16,936 nt of DNA from JBAWAP01 sp049589355 (GTDB lineage Bacteria > Chloroflexota > Anaerolineae > VGOG01). The notes beneath the pieces were generated by a model. That model worked only from the letters and a program-made list of their open reading frames with translations. It was not told the origin of the DNA and did no database searches. The position numbers and the translations under genes were made by a program. Location: contig JBAWAP010000236.1 of assembly GCA_049589355.1 (NCBI GenBank), forward strand, positions 1 to 16,936, given 5' to 3'. How positions within the stretch are numbered: position 1 is the first letter of the stretch; each line of letters opens with the position of its first letter. Shown here in pieces: positions 1 to 6,860 of the stretch.

Positions 1-829
1 CGGTGCCTTGCGCTGCTGTGAGGAGTTTGGCGAAATTGGCATCCCGGTAGTTGCCCGAACCCCACCAGGAGGAGATGAAGCCGTGAATGCCATACTGCTG
101 CGCCCAGGTGACGTGCCTGGTGATAGCCTCCACATCGTCAGAGCTATAGGGAATAAGAGGGTGATCTTCAAGAATAGGGCTGGACCAGGAATCAGGATCA
201 TACCAGGGATAATAAAAGGCCAGAACCAATCTGGGCGAGACATGGGACTGTGGCAGAGGGCCACCAGTTGTGAAATGGGAATCAGCTATAGAGAAGGAGA
301 AGGGATTCGAGGGATCGCCGGGACTGTCCAGGAGATTGGACCAGGAGGCGATGGGGGTGGCGAACGATGAGTTGTAATTGTAGAACTCCGCTGTGGTAGC
401 GCCCAAATCGCCTTTCTGATTTTCAAAGAAGATATGGGTGTCATTATCCAAGCCCGTCATCACCAAGTCGTACTGGACCTTCACCATCTTGGCCAGAGCA
501 TCGTCCAGAGGTTGCTCCAGGAAGAACTCGTCCTTGTCCCACCCAACTCGAGTTGTCGCGGCATCGCCCTGCACGATCGTGGTTGTGACATTGAGGATTC
601 GCTCCCCGCTGCGGATATAGAGCCGCGTCCAATCGGAGGACGTGCTGAGCACTATCCTGGCCCTGTATAGCAGCGAATCGCCGCTGGCCTCGGTTGGAGG
701 AACGGTCGCTCCTTCCGCGCTCAGGGCTTGAAAGAAAACCAACACCCCCAGGATTATCAATAAACCTGCCAGGATAATTTTGAAGTTTAGAGTTTGAAGT
801 TTGAAGTTCGGAGATAGTATAGCTTTCAT
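1..829 (-). CDS. Exported GH99-like (glycoside hydrolase family 99/71-type) protein, N-terminal part, cut by the left edge
   Basis: The frame opens with ATG at 829 and stays open for 276 codons to the window edge, so only the N-terminal part is seen. AGGAGG at 838-843 sits 8 nt before the ATG and supports this start. Residues 18-38 form a hydrophobic signal segment ending near ALSAEG, so the protein is probably exported or membrane-anchored. Residues 50-195 look like a beta-rich domain I do not recognise. From about residue 200 the sequence becomes GH99-like: FYYPWY at 205-210, then a helix with WAQQYGIHGF (242-251) and SSWWG (253-257). In that family these belong to the first barrel strands of endo-mannosidase-type enzymes. 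The catalytic acids would lie beyond the edge and cannot be checked. The n-region of the signal peptide contains a translated heptanucleotide repeat. It follows folC on the same strand but is separated from it by a 152-bp spacer with an inverted repeat. Family call fairly firm; substrate unknown. Confidence 0.72.
   Translation of the reverse strand, partial: MKAILSPNFKLQTLNFKIILAGLLIILGVLVFFQALSAEGATVPPTEASGDSLLYRARIVLSTSSDWTRLYIRSGERILNVTTTIVQGDAATTRVGWDKDEFFLEQPLDDALAKMVKVQYDLVMTGLDNDTHIFFENQKGDLGATTAEFYNYNSSFATPIASWSNLLDSPGDPSNPFSFSIADSHFTTGGPLPQSHVSPRLVLAFYYPWYDPDSWSSPILEDHPLIPYSSDDVEAITRHVTWAQQYGIHGFISSWWGSGNYRDANFAKLLTAAQGT
780..807. repeat. Heptanucleotide tandem repeat (TTGAAGT, 4 units) in the signal-peptide coding region
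   Basis: Units at 780-786, 794-800 and 801-807 are exact TTGAAGT. The unit at 787-793 is TTAGAGT, with two differences. On the minus strand the array is translated as the n-region of the GH99-like protein's signal peptide (about residues 8-17), where NFK occurs twice seven residues apart. Three units equal 21 bp, so gain or loss of three units keeps the frame. Confidence 0.85.
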
Positions 830-881
830 CAGCTAATCCTCCTGATATCGCTTTCTACTCCATGAATCCAGAACCGTTGGC

Positions 882-982
882 AGAAACCAGGTTTTTTCGC
901 TGTCTTTGTAGCATCGAGGAACTGGCTGACCATGTAGTGCTGCAAGCGGAAGTCGCTTTCCCAACGCAAAAACCTGGTTTCT
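882..982. repeat. 15-bp inverted repeat flanking 71 bp, between folC and the GH99-like gene
   Basis: The arms are AGAAACCAGGTTTTT (882-896) and its exact reverse complement at 968-982. The right arm ends at the folC stop codon: TAA occupies 984-982 on the minus strand. The 71-bp interior has no convincing open frame. It could be a small non-autonomous mobile palindrome (MITE or REP-like) or a long-range hairpin in the folC 3' UTR. The large loop and the lack of a tight GC stem with a U-tract argue against a standard intrinsic terminator. No target-site duplication is obvious. Confidence 0.7.
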
Positions 983-2322
983 TAATCGCGTTCCAGCATC
1001 TCTGATCCCTGCTTCTTGGCCCAGGCCTCCCGCGCCTCGGCCACGATGGAGAGAGACCCGGTGGCACAGATCAGATCACTGGGGCTGGCCAGGGCCAGCG
1101 CCTGCTCCAGCGCTTCAGCCACTGTTTCAGTCGTCTGCGCCTCCCGGTGGCGGACATGCACCTCCCGGAGCAAATCCGATGTAGCGACCGCTCTGATGCG
1201 ATTGGCGCGGGTGAGGATGACCTTATCCGCCACTGGCAGGAGGGCGTCCAGCATATCGGGCACACTATGGCCCATCAAGGCACCGAAGACGAGGATCAGC
1301 CTGCGATAGGGAAACAGCTCCCTAATCGCCGCAACCAGCTTCTCCGCCGAGTCGCCATTGTGCGCCCCGTCCACCACCACCCACGGCTCGCGGCCCAGGA
1401 TCTCCAGCCGCCCCGGCCAGCTAACACAGCGCAGTCCCTCCCTGACACTGACTTCGGGGATGTCGGTGCCCCGCTGGCGCAGCTTCTCGATAGCGGCGAC
1501 AACCACCGTGGCGTTAATCAGTTGGTGCCTGCCCAGTAAGGGAATCCAGAATTCGTGATTCGTGATTCGTGATTCGTGATTCGTGACTCGAAACCACTGC
1601 CCCTCCAAGTTCGCCTCTCCCGTCTCCCACGTCCAGTCCCGACCGATCACTGTTAGCTCGGCATCTTTCTCCCTACACACCTCTTCGATAACAGCCATAG
1701 CCTCAGGCGCCTGGGGAGCACTGACCACCAGAGCCTTGTCTTTGATAATGCCCGCCTTCTCCCGTGCGATCAGGGACAAGGTCTCACCCAAGACATCAGT
1801 GTGATCGTAGCTGAGGGAGGTTATGATAGCCACCACGGGATTCACGACATTGGTGGCGTCCAGCCGGCCGCCCATGCCCACCTCCAGAACAGCAAATTCT
1901 ACCCCCTGCTCAACGAAATAGAGAAAGCCCAAGGCGGTCATGATCTCGAAGGTGGTGAGCCCCTCGACCTGACTCACCAGGGGTTGCAATTGTTCGGTGA
2001 GAGAGGCCACCGTTCCCTCGGGAATCAACCGGCCGTTGACCTGAATCCTCTCTCGGAAGGTATGCAGGTGCGGCGAGGTGTAGAGGCCCGTCCGGTAGCC
2101 AGCGGCCCGCAGGACAGATTCGCTCATCGCCGCCACTGACCCCTTGCCCTTGGTCCCAGCGATATGGATTGATTTAAAGTGCAGGTAGGGCATATCGAGC
2201 AAGGCCAATAGCTTTTCAACGCGAGCCAGATCAAAGTGCTCAGGCGAGTACAGGTAGGAAATCTTCTTCTCGTAATCGGTGAAGCCGTAGATGTAGTCGA
2301 GAGCGTCCTTGTAGGTTAGCAT
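982..2322 (-). CDS. folC: Bifunctional folylpolyglutamate synthase / dihydrofolate synthase
   Basis: This enzyme adds glutamate to dihydropteroate or to folates in an ATP-dependent cytosolic reaction of the Mur ligase family. The 446-residue length is normal or slightly long for FolC. The P-loop GTKGKGS is at residues 56-62, SPHLHTFRER at 83-92, EVGMGGRLDATN at 147-158, the EKAGIIK segment with the lysine that is carbamylated in Mur-type ligases at 188-194, and DGAHN at 318-322. The Mur ligase centre and C-terminal domain are therefore intact. Residues 246-258 hold VTNHESRITNHEF, encoded by a 7-bp tandem repeat and sitting between the central and C-terminal domains, where an insertion is likely tolerated. 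The ATG start has a purine-rich AGGAAGG just upstream. The stop codon coincides with the end of an inverted-repeat arm. It is divergent from the lipoprotein-lar operon and has its own candidate promoter. Confidence 0.97.
   Translation of the reverse strand: MLTYKDALDYIYGFTDYEKKISYLYSPEHFDLARVEKLLALLDMPYLHFKSIHIAGTKGKGSVAAMSESVLRAAGYRTGLYTSPHLHTFRERIQVNGRLIPEGTVASLTEQLQPLVSQVEGLTTFEIMTALGFLYFVEQGVEFAVLEVGMGGRLDATNVVNPVVAIITSLSYDHTDVLGETLSLIAREKAGIIKDKALVVSAPQAPEAMAVIEEVCREKDAELTVIGRDWTWETGEANLEGQWFRVTNHESRITNHEFWIPLLGRHQLINATVVVAAIEKLRQRGTDIPEVSVREGLRCVSWPGRLEILGREPWVVVDGAHNGDSAEKLVAAIRELFPYRRLILVFGALMGHSVPDMLDALLPVADKVILTRANRIRAVATSDLLREVHVRHREAQTTETVAEALEQALALASPSDLICATGSLSIVAEAREAWAKKQGSEMLERD
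1551..1590. repeat. Heptanucleotide tandem repeat (ATTCGTG, 5 exact units plus a degenerate sixth) inside folC
   Basis: Exact ATTCGTG units run at 1551-1557, 1558-1564, 1565-1571, 1572-1578 and 1579-1585, followed by a degenerate ACTCG. Read on the folC strand they encode an RVTNHES / RITNHEF seven-residue period. The remaining FolC motifs lie at normal spacing on both sides, so the array is an insertion that keeps the reading frame. It has no direct-repeat/spacer structure and is not a CRISPR. Confidence 0.93.
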
Positions 2323-2403
2323 ACCTTCCTTGTCAGCCAGCCCGGCGGGTGGATCGTCGAATGGAATTCGACGTCTGAAGCGTTGTCCTGAGCTGCCGAA
2401 GGG

Positions 2404-2462
2404 CTGAGAAGGCCTCTCAGGGCCTAATGACAGCGCCTGAGAGCGCTCTTCAACTTCAGGCG
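2404..2462. repeat. Two small inverted repeats in the folC leader region
   Basis: CTGAGA (2404-2409) pairs with TCTCAG (2415-2420) across a 5-nt loop. CGCCTGA (2434-2440) pairs with TCAGGCG (2456-2462). Both would lie in the 5' untranslated leader of folC if its promoter is near 2500. No U-tract or leader peptide was seen, so an attenuation role is not supported. The stretch between 2323 and 2403 holds no gene I can support. Confidence 0.4.
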
Positions 2463-2497
2463 GGGATTTCCAATTCCCTCAGAAGTCTGGTGCTTAT

Positions 2498-2524
2498 TTT
2501 ATACCAACTAAGGGAAAAAGTAAA
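2498..2524 (-). promoter_or_regulatory. Candidate extended -10 promoter for folC
   Basis: On the minus strand TGGTATAAAAT gives a TGn extended -10 followed by TATAAA (2503-2498). A partial -35 (TTTACT, 2524-2519) lies 15 bp upstream. Transcription would begin near 2490, leaving a leader of roughly 170 nt before folC. It is back to back with the plus-strand promoter. Consensus match only. Confidence 0.4.
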
Positions 2525-2539
2525 ATACGGAAATTGGCC

Positions 2540-2568
2540 TTGACTATTCCCCCACAATCTGGTAAACT
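2540..2568 (+). promoter_or_regulatory. Candidate sigma-70 promoter for the lipoprotein-larEBC operon
   Basis: TTGACT (2540-2545, 5 of 6 to the -35 consensus) is followed after exactly 17 bp by TAAACT (2563-2568, 4 of 6 to the -10 consensus). Transcription would start near 2575. The resulting leader of about 178 nt contains the palindromic element at 2627-2689. Consensus match only. Confidence 0.45.
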
Positions 2569-2626
2569 TCAGGCTGGCAAAGCCACCAGCCATCTCGCAA
2601 GCAAAGGAGATCTCCCGGAAATGGGT

Positions 2627-2689
2627 GGTAGCCCAACCGCGTTGGGCGTCATCTGGCCTCAAGACGGCCAATACGATTGGCCTGCTACC
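2627..2689. repeat. Two-headed palindromic element (REP/BIME-like) in the operon leader
   Basis: Two hairpins face each other: GCCCAAC-CGC-GTTGGGC (2631-2647) and GGCCAAT-ACG-ATTGGCC (2666-2682), each with a 7-bp stem and 3-nt loop. The pair is itself inverted: GGTAGC (2627-2632) mirrors GCTACC (2684-2689), and CGTC (2647-2650) mirrors GACG (2663-2666). The stems have diverged in sequence but the flanking tags are kept, which is the typical layout of paired REP units. It lies inside the predicted 5' UTR, so it may also shape mRNA folding or stability. Confidence 0.65.
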
Positions 2690-2735
2690 CGTCAAAACGT
2701 CACCTGCTTGACTTTCCAGGAAAGCTCAAAGCATC

Positions 2736-2743
2736 AAGGAGGT
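2736..2743 (+). promoter_or_regulatory. Ribosome binding site that sets a TTG start
   Basis: AAGGAGGT is a full-length Shine-Dalgarno match 9 nt before TTG at 2753. It places the start of the lipoprotein there rather than at the ATG at 2534, which would add 73 residues ahead of the signal peptide and translate the palindromic element. Confidence 0.85.
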
Positions 2744-2752
2744 ACTGCTAAT

Positions 2753-4048
2753 TTGAAATCCGCACCCTTATCCTTAGCATTAATAATCGTGTTGACCCTG
2801 GTAGCACTAAACATGACAGGGTGCTCAGCCCGCCCGCTGCTCTACGATGTAGAGTTTTATCCCGATGTGATCTCACCGAACGCCGATGGGCACGACGATG
2901 CAGCCAATATTCTTTACAAACTCTCCCGCAACGCTAGTTTGTCCATCTACGTCATTGACCAAGCTGGAGAGCGACACTACCATCGAAACGGAGAGCGCCG
3001 TTCAGCCCAAAACGAATCCTACTGGACCCTCTTCAGCGGGGTCGTGGATGTAAACGAAGCCGGTCCAGTCAAGAGGCGCGTGTTGCCCGATGGACATTAC
3101 ACCTGGGTCATCGAGGCTACAGATGACAGTGGCCACATCGAGAAGGCAGAGGGCAGCTTAACCATCGTTGACGCTGACAGGACTGTCCCCGAGCTGCGGG
3201 GCTTCTCCGTCTCCCCCCAGGTTTTCAGCCCTAACCGCGACGGCGTTGACGACCACGTGACCATCAACTACTTCCTCCCCATAACGGCCACCGTGCGGGT
3301 CTACCTCCTCAACGAGGCGGGCAAGAAATTCTTCATCCCTGAGACGGTGTCGCAGAGGATCAAGCCGAGGGAGGTGGGCCCGCACCAGTACGACTACGAG
3401 GGAGGCGTGGATCTAGGAGCCGTCCCCCCACCTGATGGCACCTACACCGTGACGGCCATCGCCGAGGATATATTGGGCCAGCAGGTGGAGGAACAGAGCA
3501 TCCTGACCATCCAGCACGGCGGGGTGCCCCGGGCCGACATCATCAATGCTGTAGTGGAATATTCCACCAGCGAAGGCCTGCGGGGGGATTTCACCTCCCT
3601 CACCATCCCCCTGAGCGGGACGCTGTATTTCACCGCCACGGTGGAGAACTATGGCGACACCCCCGTTCGCACCACTGGTCCGGAGCCGGGGACCACCTAC
3701 ACCAGCCGCCAGAACTTCAGCACCCTGGAGTGGTATCAATCGGACGGGGTCTGGCGCTTCGGACTCGACTTCGAAGAGAATCCTGGCCAGACCTACCCCT
3801 TTCGCTGGTCCCTGGGCCGGCACGACGAACTGCAACCGGTGGTCAAGGGGGACGATGTATTCTACTACCTCATGCCGGGCCAGAGGGTGACCATCACTGG
3901 TGCCGTCCAGATTCTGGACGAGCCGCCACGCAATCCCTTCTACCTCTGGGCGGGGCTGATCCATGAGGGGGTGGAAATCGTCCAGAATCGGGTTAACCCC
4001 GTTTCGATTACCGTAGACGTGGCCAGCCAGAGAGCCTGGAACCAGTAG
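2753..4048 (+). CDS. Surface lipoprotein with two FlgD-type Ig-like domains
   Basis: I start this 431-residue protein at TTG because of the strong upstream ribosome binding site and because residues 1-24 then form a lipoprotein signal: a hydrophobic core followed by the lipobox MTGC, with Cys24 as the lipidated residue. Domain 1 (about 30-140) opens with SPNADGHDD (41-49) and has PDGHYTW (112-118). Domain 2 (about 145-253) opens with SPNRDGVDD (159-167) and has PDGTYTV (227-233). These calcium-loop-like SPN-DG-DD and PDG-Y motifs mark FlgD Ig-like repeats found in many exported proteins. The remainder (about 260-425) is a beta-rich domain I do not recognise, with many aromatic residues. No catalytic motif is visible, so a structural, adhesive or binding role at the cell surface is the safest reading. 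It is 14 nt upstream of larE and probably cotranscribed, but I see no biochemical link to cofactor synthesis. Confidence 0.85.
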   Translation: MKSAPLSLALIIVLTLVALNMTGCSARPLLYDVEFYPDVISPNADGHDDAANILYKLSRNASLSIYVIDQAGERHYHRNGERRSAQNESYWTLFSGVVDVNEAGPVKRRVLPDGHYTWVIEATDDSGHIEKAEGSLTIVDADRTVPELRGFSVSPQVFSPNRDGVDDHVTINYFLPITATVRVYLLNEAGKKFFIPETVSQRIKPREVGPHQYDYEGGVDLGAVPPPDGTYTVTAIAEDILGQQVEEQSILTIQHGGVPRADIINAVVEYSTSEGLRGDFTSLTIPLSGTLYFTATVENYGDTPVRTTGPEPGTTYTSRQNFSTLEWYQSDGVWRFGLDFEENPGQTYPFRWSLGRHDELQPVVKGDDVFYYLMPGQRVTITGAVQILDEPPRNPFYLWAGLIHEGVEIVQNRVNPVSITVDVASQRAWNQ

Positions 4049-4062
4049 CAGTTGGGAGGCAG

Positions 4063-4935
4063 ATGCCCCGACAACAAACAGATTCATGGGCAAATGAAAC
4101 AGCCATAAAGACGGCGCGCCTGAGGCAGATTATAGCCACGATGGGCAGCGTAGTTGTGGCCTTCTCCGGCGGGGTAGACAGCACTTATCTGCTAGCCGAG
4201 TGCCTGGACGTGCTCGGCCCCGAAAACGTGCTGGCCGTCACCGCCGACGCCGAGATTCACCCCTGCCAGGAAATCACTGCCGCCTGCGAGCTTGCCCACC
4301 GCCTGGGCGTGCATCACCGCATCATCCGCGTCCACCCGCTGGATGATCCCCGGTTCTCCGTTAACCCCCCGGACCGTTGCTATTGGTGCAAGCGCGAGGT
4401 GCTGGCCGCCATCGCCGCTATCGCCCAGGAAGAAGGGCTGGCCCACGTGGTCCACGGGGCCAATGCTGACGACGCAGGCGACTACCGGCCGGGCAACCGC
4501 GCCGCCCAGGAGATGGGCGTGCGCGCCCCGTTGCTGGAGGCCGGGCTGACCAAAACGGAGATACGCCAACTCTCCCGCGAGAAGGGACTGCCCACGTGGA
4601 ACCGGCCTGCTCAGGCTTGCCTGGCCACCCGCTTCCCTTATGGCACACCATTAACCACGGAGGGACTTCATCGCGTGGAGGCAGCGGAGGCCTTCCTGCG
4701 CGCCGAGTTCGGGCTGGAGGGCTTCCGCGTGCGTGACCATTATCCCGTGGCCCGCCTGGAGATCGAACCCAGTGACTGGCCGCGCCTACTGGCCGAAGAT
4801 ACAAGGGCCCGCATCGTGGCCCACCTGGGGGAGCTGGGCTACGTCTATGTGGCCCTCGACCTGGCTGGCTTCCGCTCCGGCAGCATGAACGAGGTTCTGA
4901 ATGTGACCCAGCAGGAGGATGTCACCAATGATTGA
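4063..4935 (+). CDS. larE: ATP-dependent sulfur transferase for nickel-pincer cofactor synthesis (LarE), three-cysteine type
   Basis: LarE adenylates the carboxylates of pyridinium-3,5-biscarboxylic acid mononucleotide and replaces them with thiocarboxylates. This is the second step of nickel-pincer nucleotide (NPN) synthesis in the cytosol. The 290-residue protein has the PP-loop SGGVDS at 35-40, the GDYRPG motif at 139-144, and the sulfur-donor region PAQACLATR with Cys186. It also has a CYWC motif (Cys106 and Cys109). Together with Cys186 these give the three cysteines of the [4Fe-4S]-dependent LarE group, in which sulfur is delivered through the cluster rather than sacrificed from one cysteine as in Lactobacillus plantarum. 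GFRSG (269-273) near the C terminus is also typical. GGGAGG lies just upstream of the ATG. The end overlaps larB by 8 nt, implying translational coupling. Family call is firm; the cluster type is inferred from cysteine pattern. Confidence 0.95.
   Translation: MPRQQTDSWANETAIKTARLRQIIATMGSVVVAFSGGVDSTYLLAECLDVLGPENVLAVTADAEIHPCQEITAACELAHRLGVHHRIIRVHPLDDPRFSVNPPDRCYWCKREVLAAIAAIAQEEGLAHVVHGANADDAGDYRPGNRAAQEMGVRAPLLEAGLTKTEIRQLSREKGLPTWNRPAQACLATRFPYGTPLTTEGLHRVEAAEAFLRAEFGLEGFRVRDHYPVARLEIEPSDWPRLLAEDTRARIVAHLGELGYVYVALDLAGFRSGSMNEVLNVTQQEDVTND
4913..4918 (+). promoter_or_regulatory. Ribosome binding site that decides the larB start
   Basis: AGGAGG within the larE 3' end is 9 nt before ATG at 4928. 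It directly abuts the alternative ATG at 4919, which is too close for normal initiation. I therefore start larB at 4928. Confidence 0.75.
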
Positions 4936-5626
4936 GCCCCAATTCGCCTGCCCGGATTTCAACCGTCAGGCACGCAAGGGCGTGCCTGAGGTCATCCTGG
5001 CCGCGCACAAGGATGCCAACCAGGTATTGGAGATCGCCCGCCGTTTCCTGGAGACCGAGGGGCGGGCCATCCTCAGCCGCGTCCCGCCGGAGGTGGAAGC
5101 GCGCCTGCGGGCCGAGCTCGCCGCCTTCGGCATCGAGTGGCATCCTGTCCCCAGGATGATGATCCTGCGCCGCCCCGGCACCACCCCTCCGGATTTAGGG
5201 GGGCGGGTGGGCATCCTCACGGCGGGCACCTCGGACGTGCCCATCGCCGAGGAAGCAGCGTTGCTCTGTCGAGAGATGGGCTGCCAGGTGTACACCGTCT
5301 ACGACGTGGGCGTGGCTGGCCTGCACCGCCTGTTCGAGCCATTGGAGCGCCTGTTGAATCAGGCGCAGGTGGACGTGATCATCGTTGCGGCGGGAATGGA
5401 CGGCGCGTTGCCGTCGGTGGTCAGCGGCCTAGTGGACGTGCCGGTCATCGGCCTGCCCACCTCAGTTGGCTACGGGTTGGGCGGTCAGGGAGTGGCGGCA
5501 TTGCTGACCATGCTTCAGACCTGTTCACCTGGCATGGCCGTGGTCAACATTGACAACGGCATCGGCGCGGCGGCCATGGCCGGCCTTATCGCCAACCGCG
5601 CTGCCGCCGCCAGGCGAAAATCGTAA
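4928..5626 (+). CDS. larB: Nickel-pincer cofactor biosynthesis protein LarB (NaAD carboxylase/hydrolase)
   Basis: LarB carboxylates the pyridinium ring of nicotinic acid adenine dinucleotide and hydrolyses its phosphoanhydride, the first step of NPN synthesis. The 232-residue protein opens with the family's N-terminal signature DFNRQARKGVPEVI (10-23). It then has a PurE-like AIR carboxylase domain from about residue 93, with GILTAGTSD at 95-103, YDVGVAG at 125-131, AAGMDGALP at 154-162 and LPTSVGYG at 176-183. Cys199 in the TCSPGMAVVNIDNGIGA segment matches the cysteine that forms the covalent adduct with the nicotinate ring in the L. plantarum enzyme. Its start lies inside the 3' end of larE. 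larC begins 13 nt after its stop, so the three lar genes form one translational block. Confidence 0.95.
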   Translation: MIEPQFACPDFNRQARKGVPEVILAAHKDANQVLEIARRFLETEGRAILSRVPPEVEARLRAELAAFGIEWHPVPRMMILRRPGTTPPDLGGRVGILTAGTSDVPIAEEAALLCREMGCQVYTVYDVGVAGLHRLFEPLERLLNQAQVDVIIVAAGMDGALPSVVSGLVDVPVIGLPTSVGYGLGGQGVAALLTMLQTCSPGMAVVNIDNGIGAAAMAGLIANRAAAARRKS

Positions 5627-5639
5627 TTCTGGAGCCATC

Positions 5640-6860
5640 ATGCCATCACCCATTGTTTACTTTGACTGTTTCAGCGGGGCCAGCGGCGACATGATGCTCG
5701 GAGCGTTGCTCGACGCTGGGCTGCCGCTGGAGCGGCTGCAAGCTGAGCTGGACAAGCTCCATCTGGAAGGCTATGAACTGGAGCTGGAACGCCAGGTGCG
5801 CCAGGGACTCGCTGGGAGCAAGCTCCACGTGCGCGATACATTGGGCGCACACCCCGCTCGCTATCCGCAGGATGTGTACGCACTTATTGAGGCCAGCACA
5901 CTTCCACCCGAAGTGAAGGCCCGCAGCCGGGCCGTGTTCGAGCGACTGGCCCGCGCCGAGGCGAAGGTGCACGGCATCCCTGAGGACGAAATCCATTTCC
6001 ACGAGATCGGCGCAGTGGACAGCATTGTGGACATCGTGGGTATAGTGGCCGGGCTGCACGCCCTGGACGTGACGGCGGTTTACGCCTCGCCCCTGCCGTT
6101 GGGCAGTGGATTCATTGAAACTGAGCATGGCCCCATGCCAGTGCCTGCGCCGGCCACCCTGGCTCTCCTGTCCGAAGTGGGAGCGCCGACCGTGCCCCAT
6201 CCAGCCCAAACCGAGCTGGTCACCCCCACCGCTGCTGCCCTCCTGGCTGAGCTGGCCTGTTTCCAACGGCCCCCGATGAAAGTCCAGGCCGTGGGCGTCG
6301 GCTTCGGTGACAAGGAGTTCCCCTGGCCCAACAGCCTGCGCGTCTGGCTAGGGGAGCCATTTCATCCCACCCAGACCGAGGCAGACCAGGTTGTGCTCCT
6401 GGAATGCAACCTGGACGACGTCACCGGCGAGGCTCTGGGCTACGCGATGGAGCGTCTGTTCGCTGCCGGTGCCCTGGACGTCTGGTTCACCCCCATCTTC
6501 ATGAAGAAGAACCGCCCGGCGACCATGCTCTCCGTATTGGCTCCAGCAGGCGAGGCTGAGACCCTGGGGCTCGTCCTGCTGCGCGAAACCCCGACGCTGG
6601 GCTTGCGCATCACCCCACCCCTGCACCGTTGGAAGACCGGGCGACGGGTGCGAGAGGTACAGACTGCCTGGGGCGCGGTCCGGGTCAAAGAGAAGCTGCT
6701 AGGCGATGAAATACTCGCCTCCGCCCCCGAATACGAAGACTGCGCGCGGCTCTCGCGGGAACATGGCGTGCCTCTGGCCGAGGTATACGCCGCAGCCCAG
6801 TCGGTTGCAGCCGAGGAAAATAGTGAAAGTGAAGTCCATGAAACATCAACGTGCGCATGA
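5640..6860 (+). CDS. larC: Nickel insertion enzyme LarC (CTP-dependent cyclometallase), single uninterrupted frame
   Basis: LarC inserts nickel into the bis-thiocarboxylate precursor in a CTP-dependent reaction and yields the finished NPN cofactor for LarA-type racemases and epimerases. I start at ATG 5640, which has GGAG 5 nt upstream. The 30 residues of open frame before it overlap larB and do not look like LarC. The 406-residue protein has the N-terminal signature FDCFSGASGDM (8-18), the histidine motif HFHEIGAVDSIVDIVG (119-134), and the C-terminal domain signature LECNLDDVTGE (254-264) followed by FMKKNRPA. In Lactobacillus plantarum larC is split into larC1 and larC2 and joined by programmed frameshifting. 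Here both parts are fused in one frame. The last 15 or so residues (SESEVHETSTCA) look unlike a conserved tail and coincide with the junction to a permease remnant. The stop overlaps the next ATG as ATGA. Confidence 0.95.
   Translation: MPSPIVYFDCFSGASGDMMLGALLDAGLPLERLQAELDKLHLEGYELELERQVRQGLAGSKLHVRDTLGAHPARYPQDVYALIEASTLPPEVKARSRAVFERLARAEAKVHGIPEDEIHFHEIGAVDSIVDIVGIVAGLHALDVTAVYASPLPLGSGFIETEHGPMPVPAPATLALLSEVGAPTVPHPAQTELVTPTAAALLAELACFQRPPMKVQAVGVGFGDKEFPWPNSLRVWLGEPFHPTQTEADQVVLLECNLDDVTGEALGYAMERLFAAGALDVWFTPIFMKKNRPATMLSVLAPAGEAETLGLVLLRETPTLGLRITPPLHRWKTGRRVREVQTAWGAVRVKEKLLGDEILASAPEYEDCARLSREHGVPLAEVYAAAQSVAAEENSESEVHETSTCA

Noticed and set aside
434..670. Plus-strand open frames of 60-120 codons in 8-670
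   Set aside because: They are antiparallel shadows of the GH99-like gene, which has a ribosome binding site, signal peptide and family motifs on the minus strand.
1551..1590. CRISPR-like or transposon-end interpretation of the heptamer array
   Set aside because: Units are 7 bp with no spacers and lie inside an intact FolC frame.
2387..2402. CCTGAGCTGCCGAAGG as a copy of a widespread interspersed repeat
   Set aside because: It resembles repeats seen in many genomes, but one short imperfect copy cannot be shown to be a repeat from this window alone.
2534..2752. Longer N terminus for the lipoprotein from ATG at 2534
   Set aside because: It would start inside the candidate promoter, translate a palindromic repeat and put 73 residues ahead of the lipoprotein signal. 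The full Shine-Dalgarno before TTG 2753 explains the data better.
4919..4927. larB start at ATG 4919
   Set aside because: AGGAGG directly touches this codon, leaving no spacing. ATG 4928 is 9 nt away and overlaps larE in the usual way.
5550..5639. Extension of larC into larB from ATG 5550
   Set aside because: The added residues are a frame shadow of larB. The LarC signature starts right after ATG 5640, which has its own ribosome binding site.
6390..6420. Programmed frameshift between larC1 and larC2
   Set aside because: Unlike Lactobacillus plantarum, the reading frame is continuous through the boundary, so no frameshift is needed.
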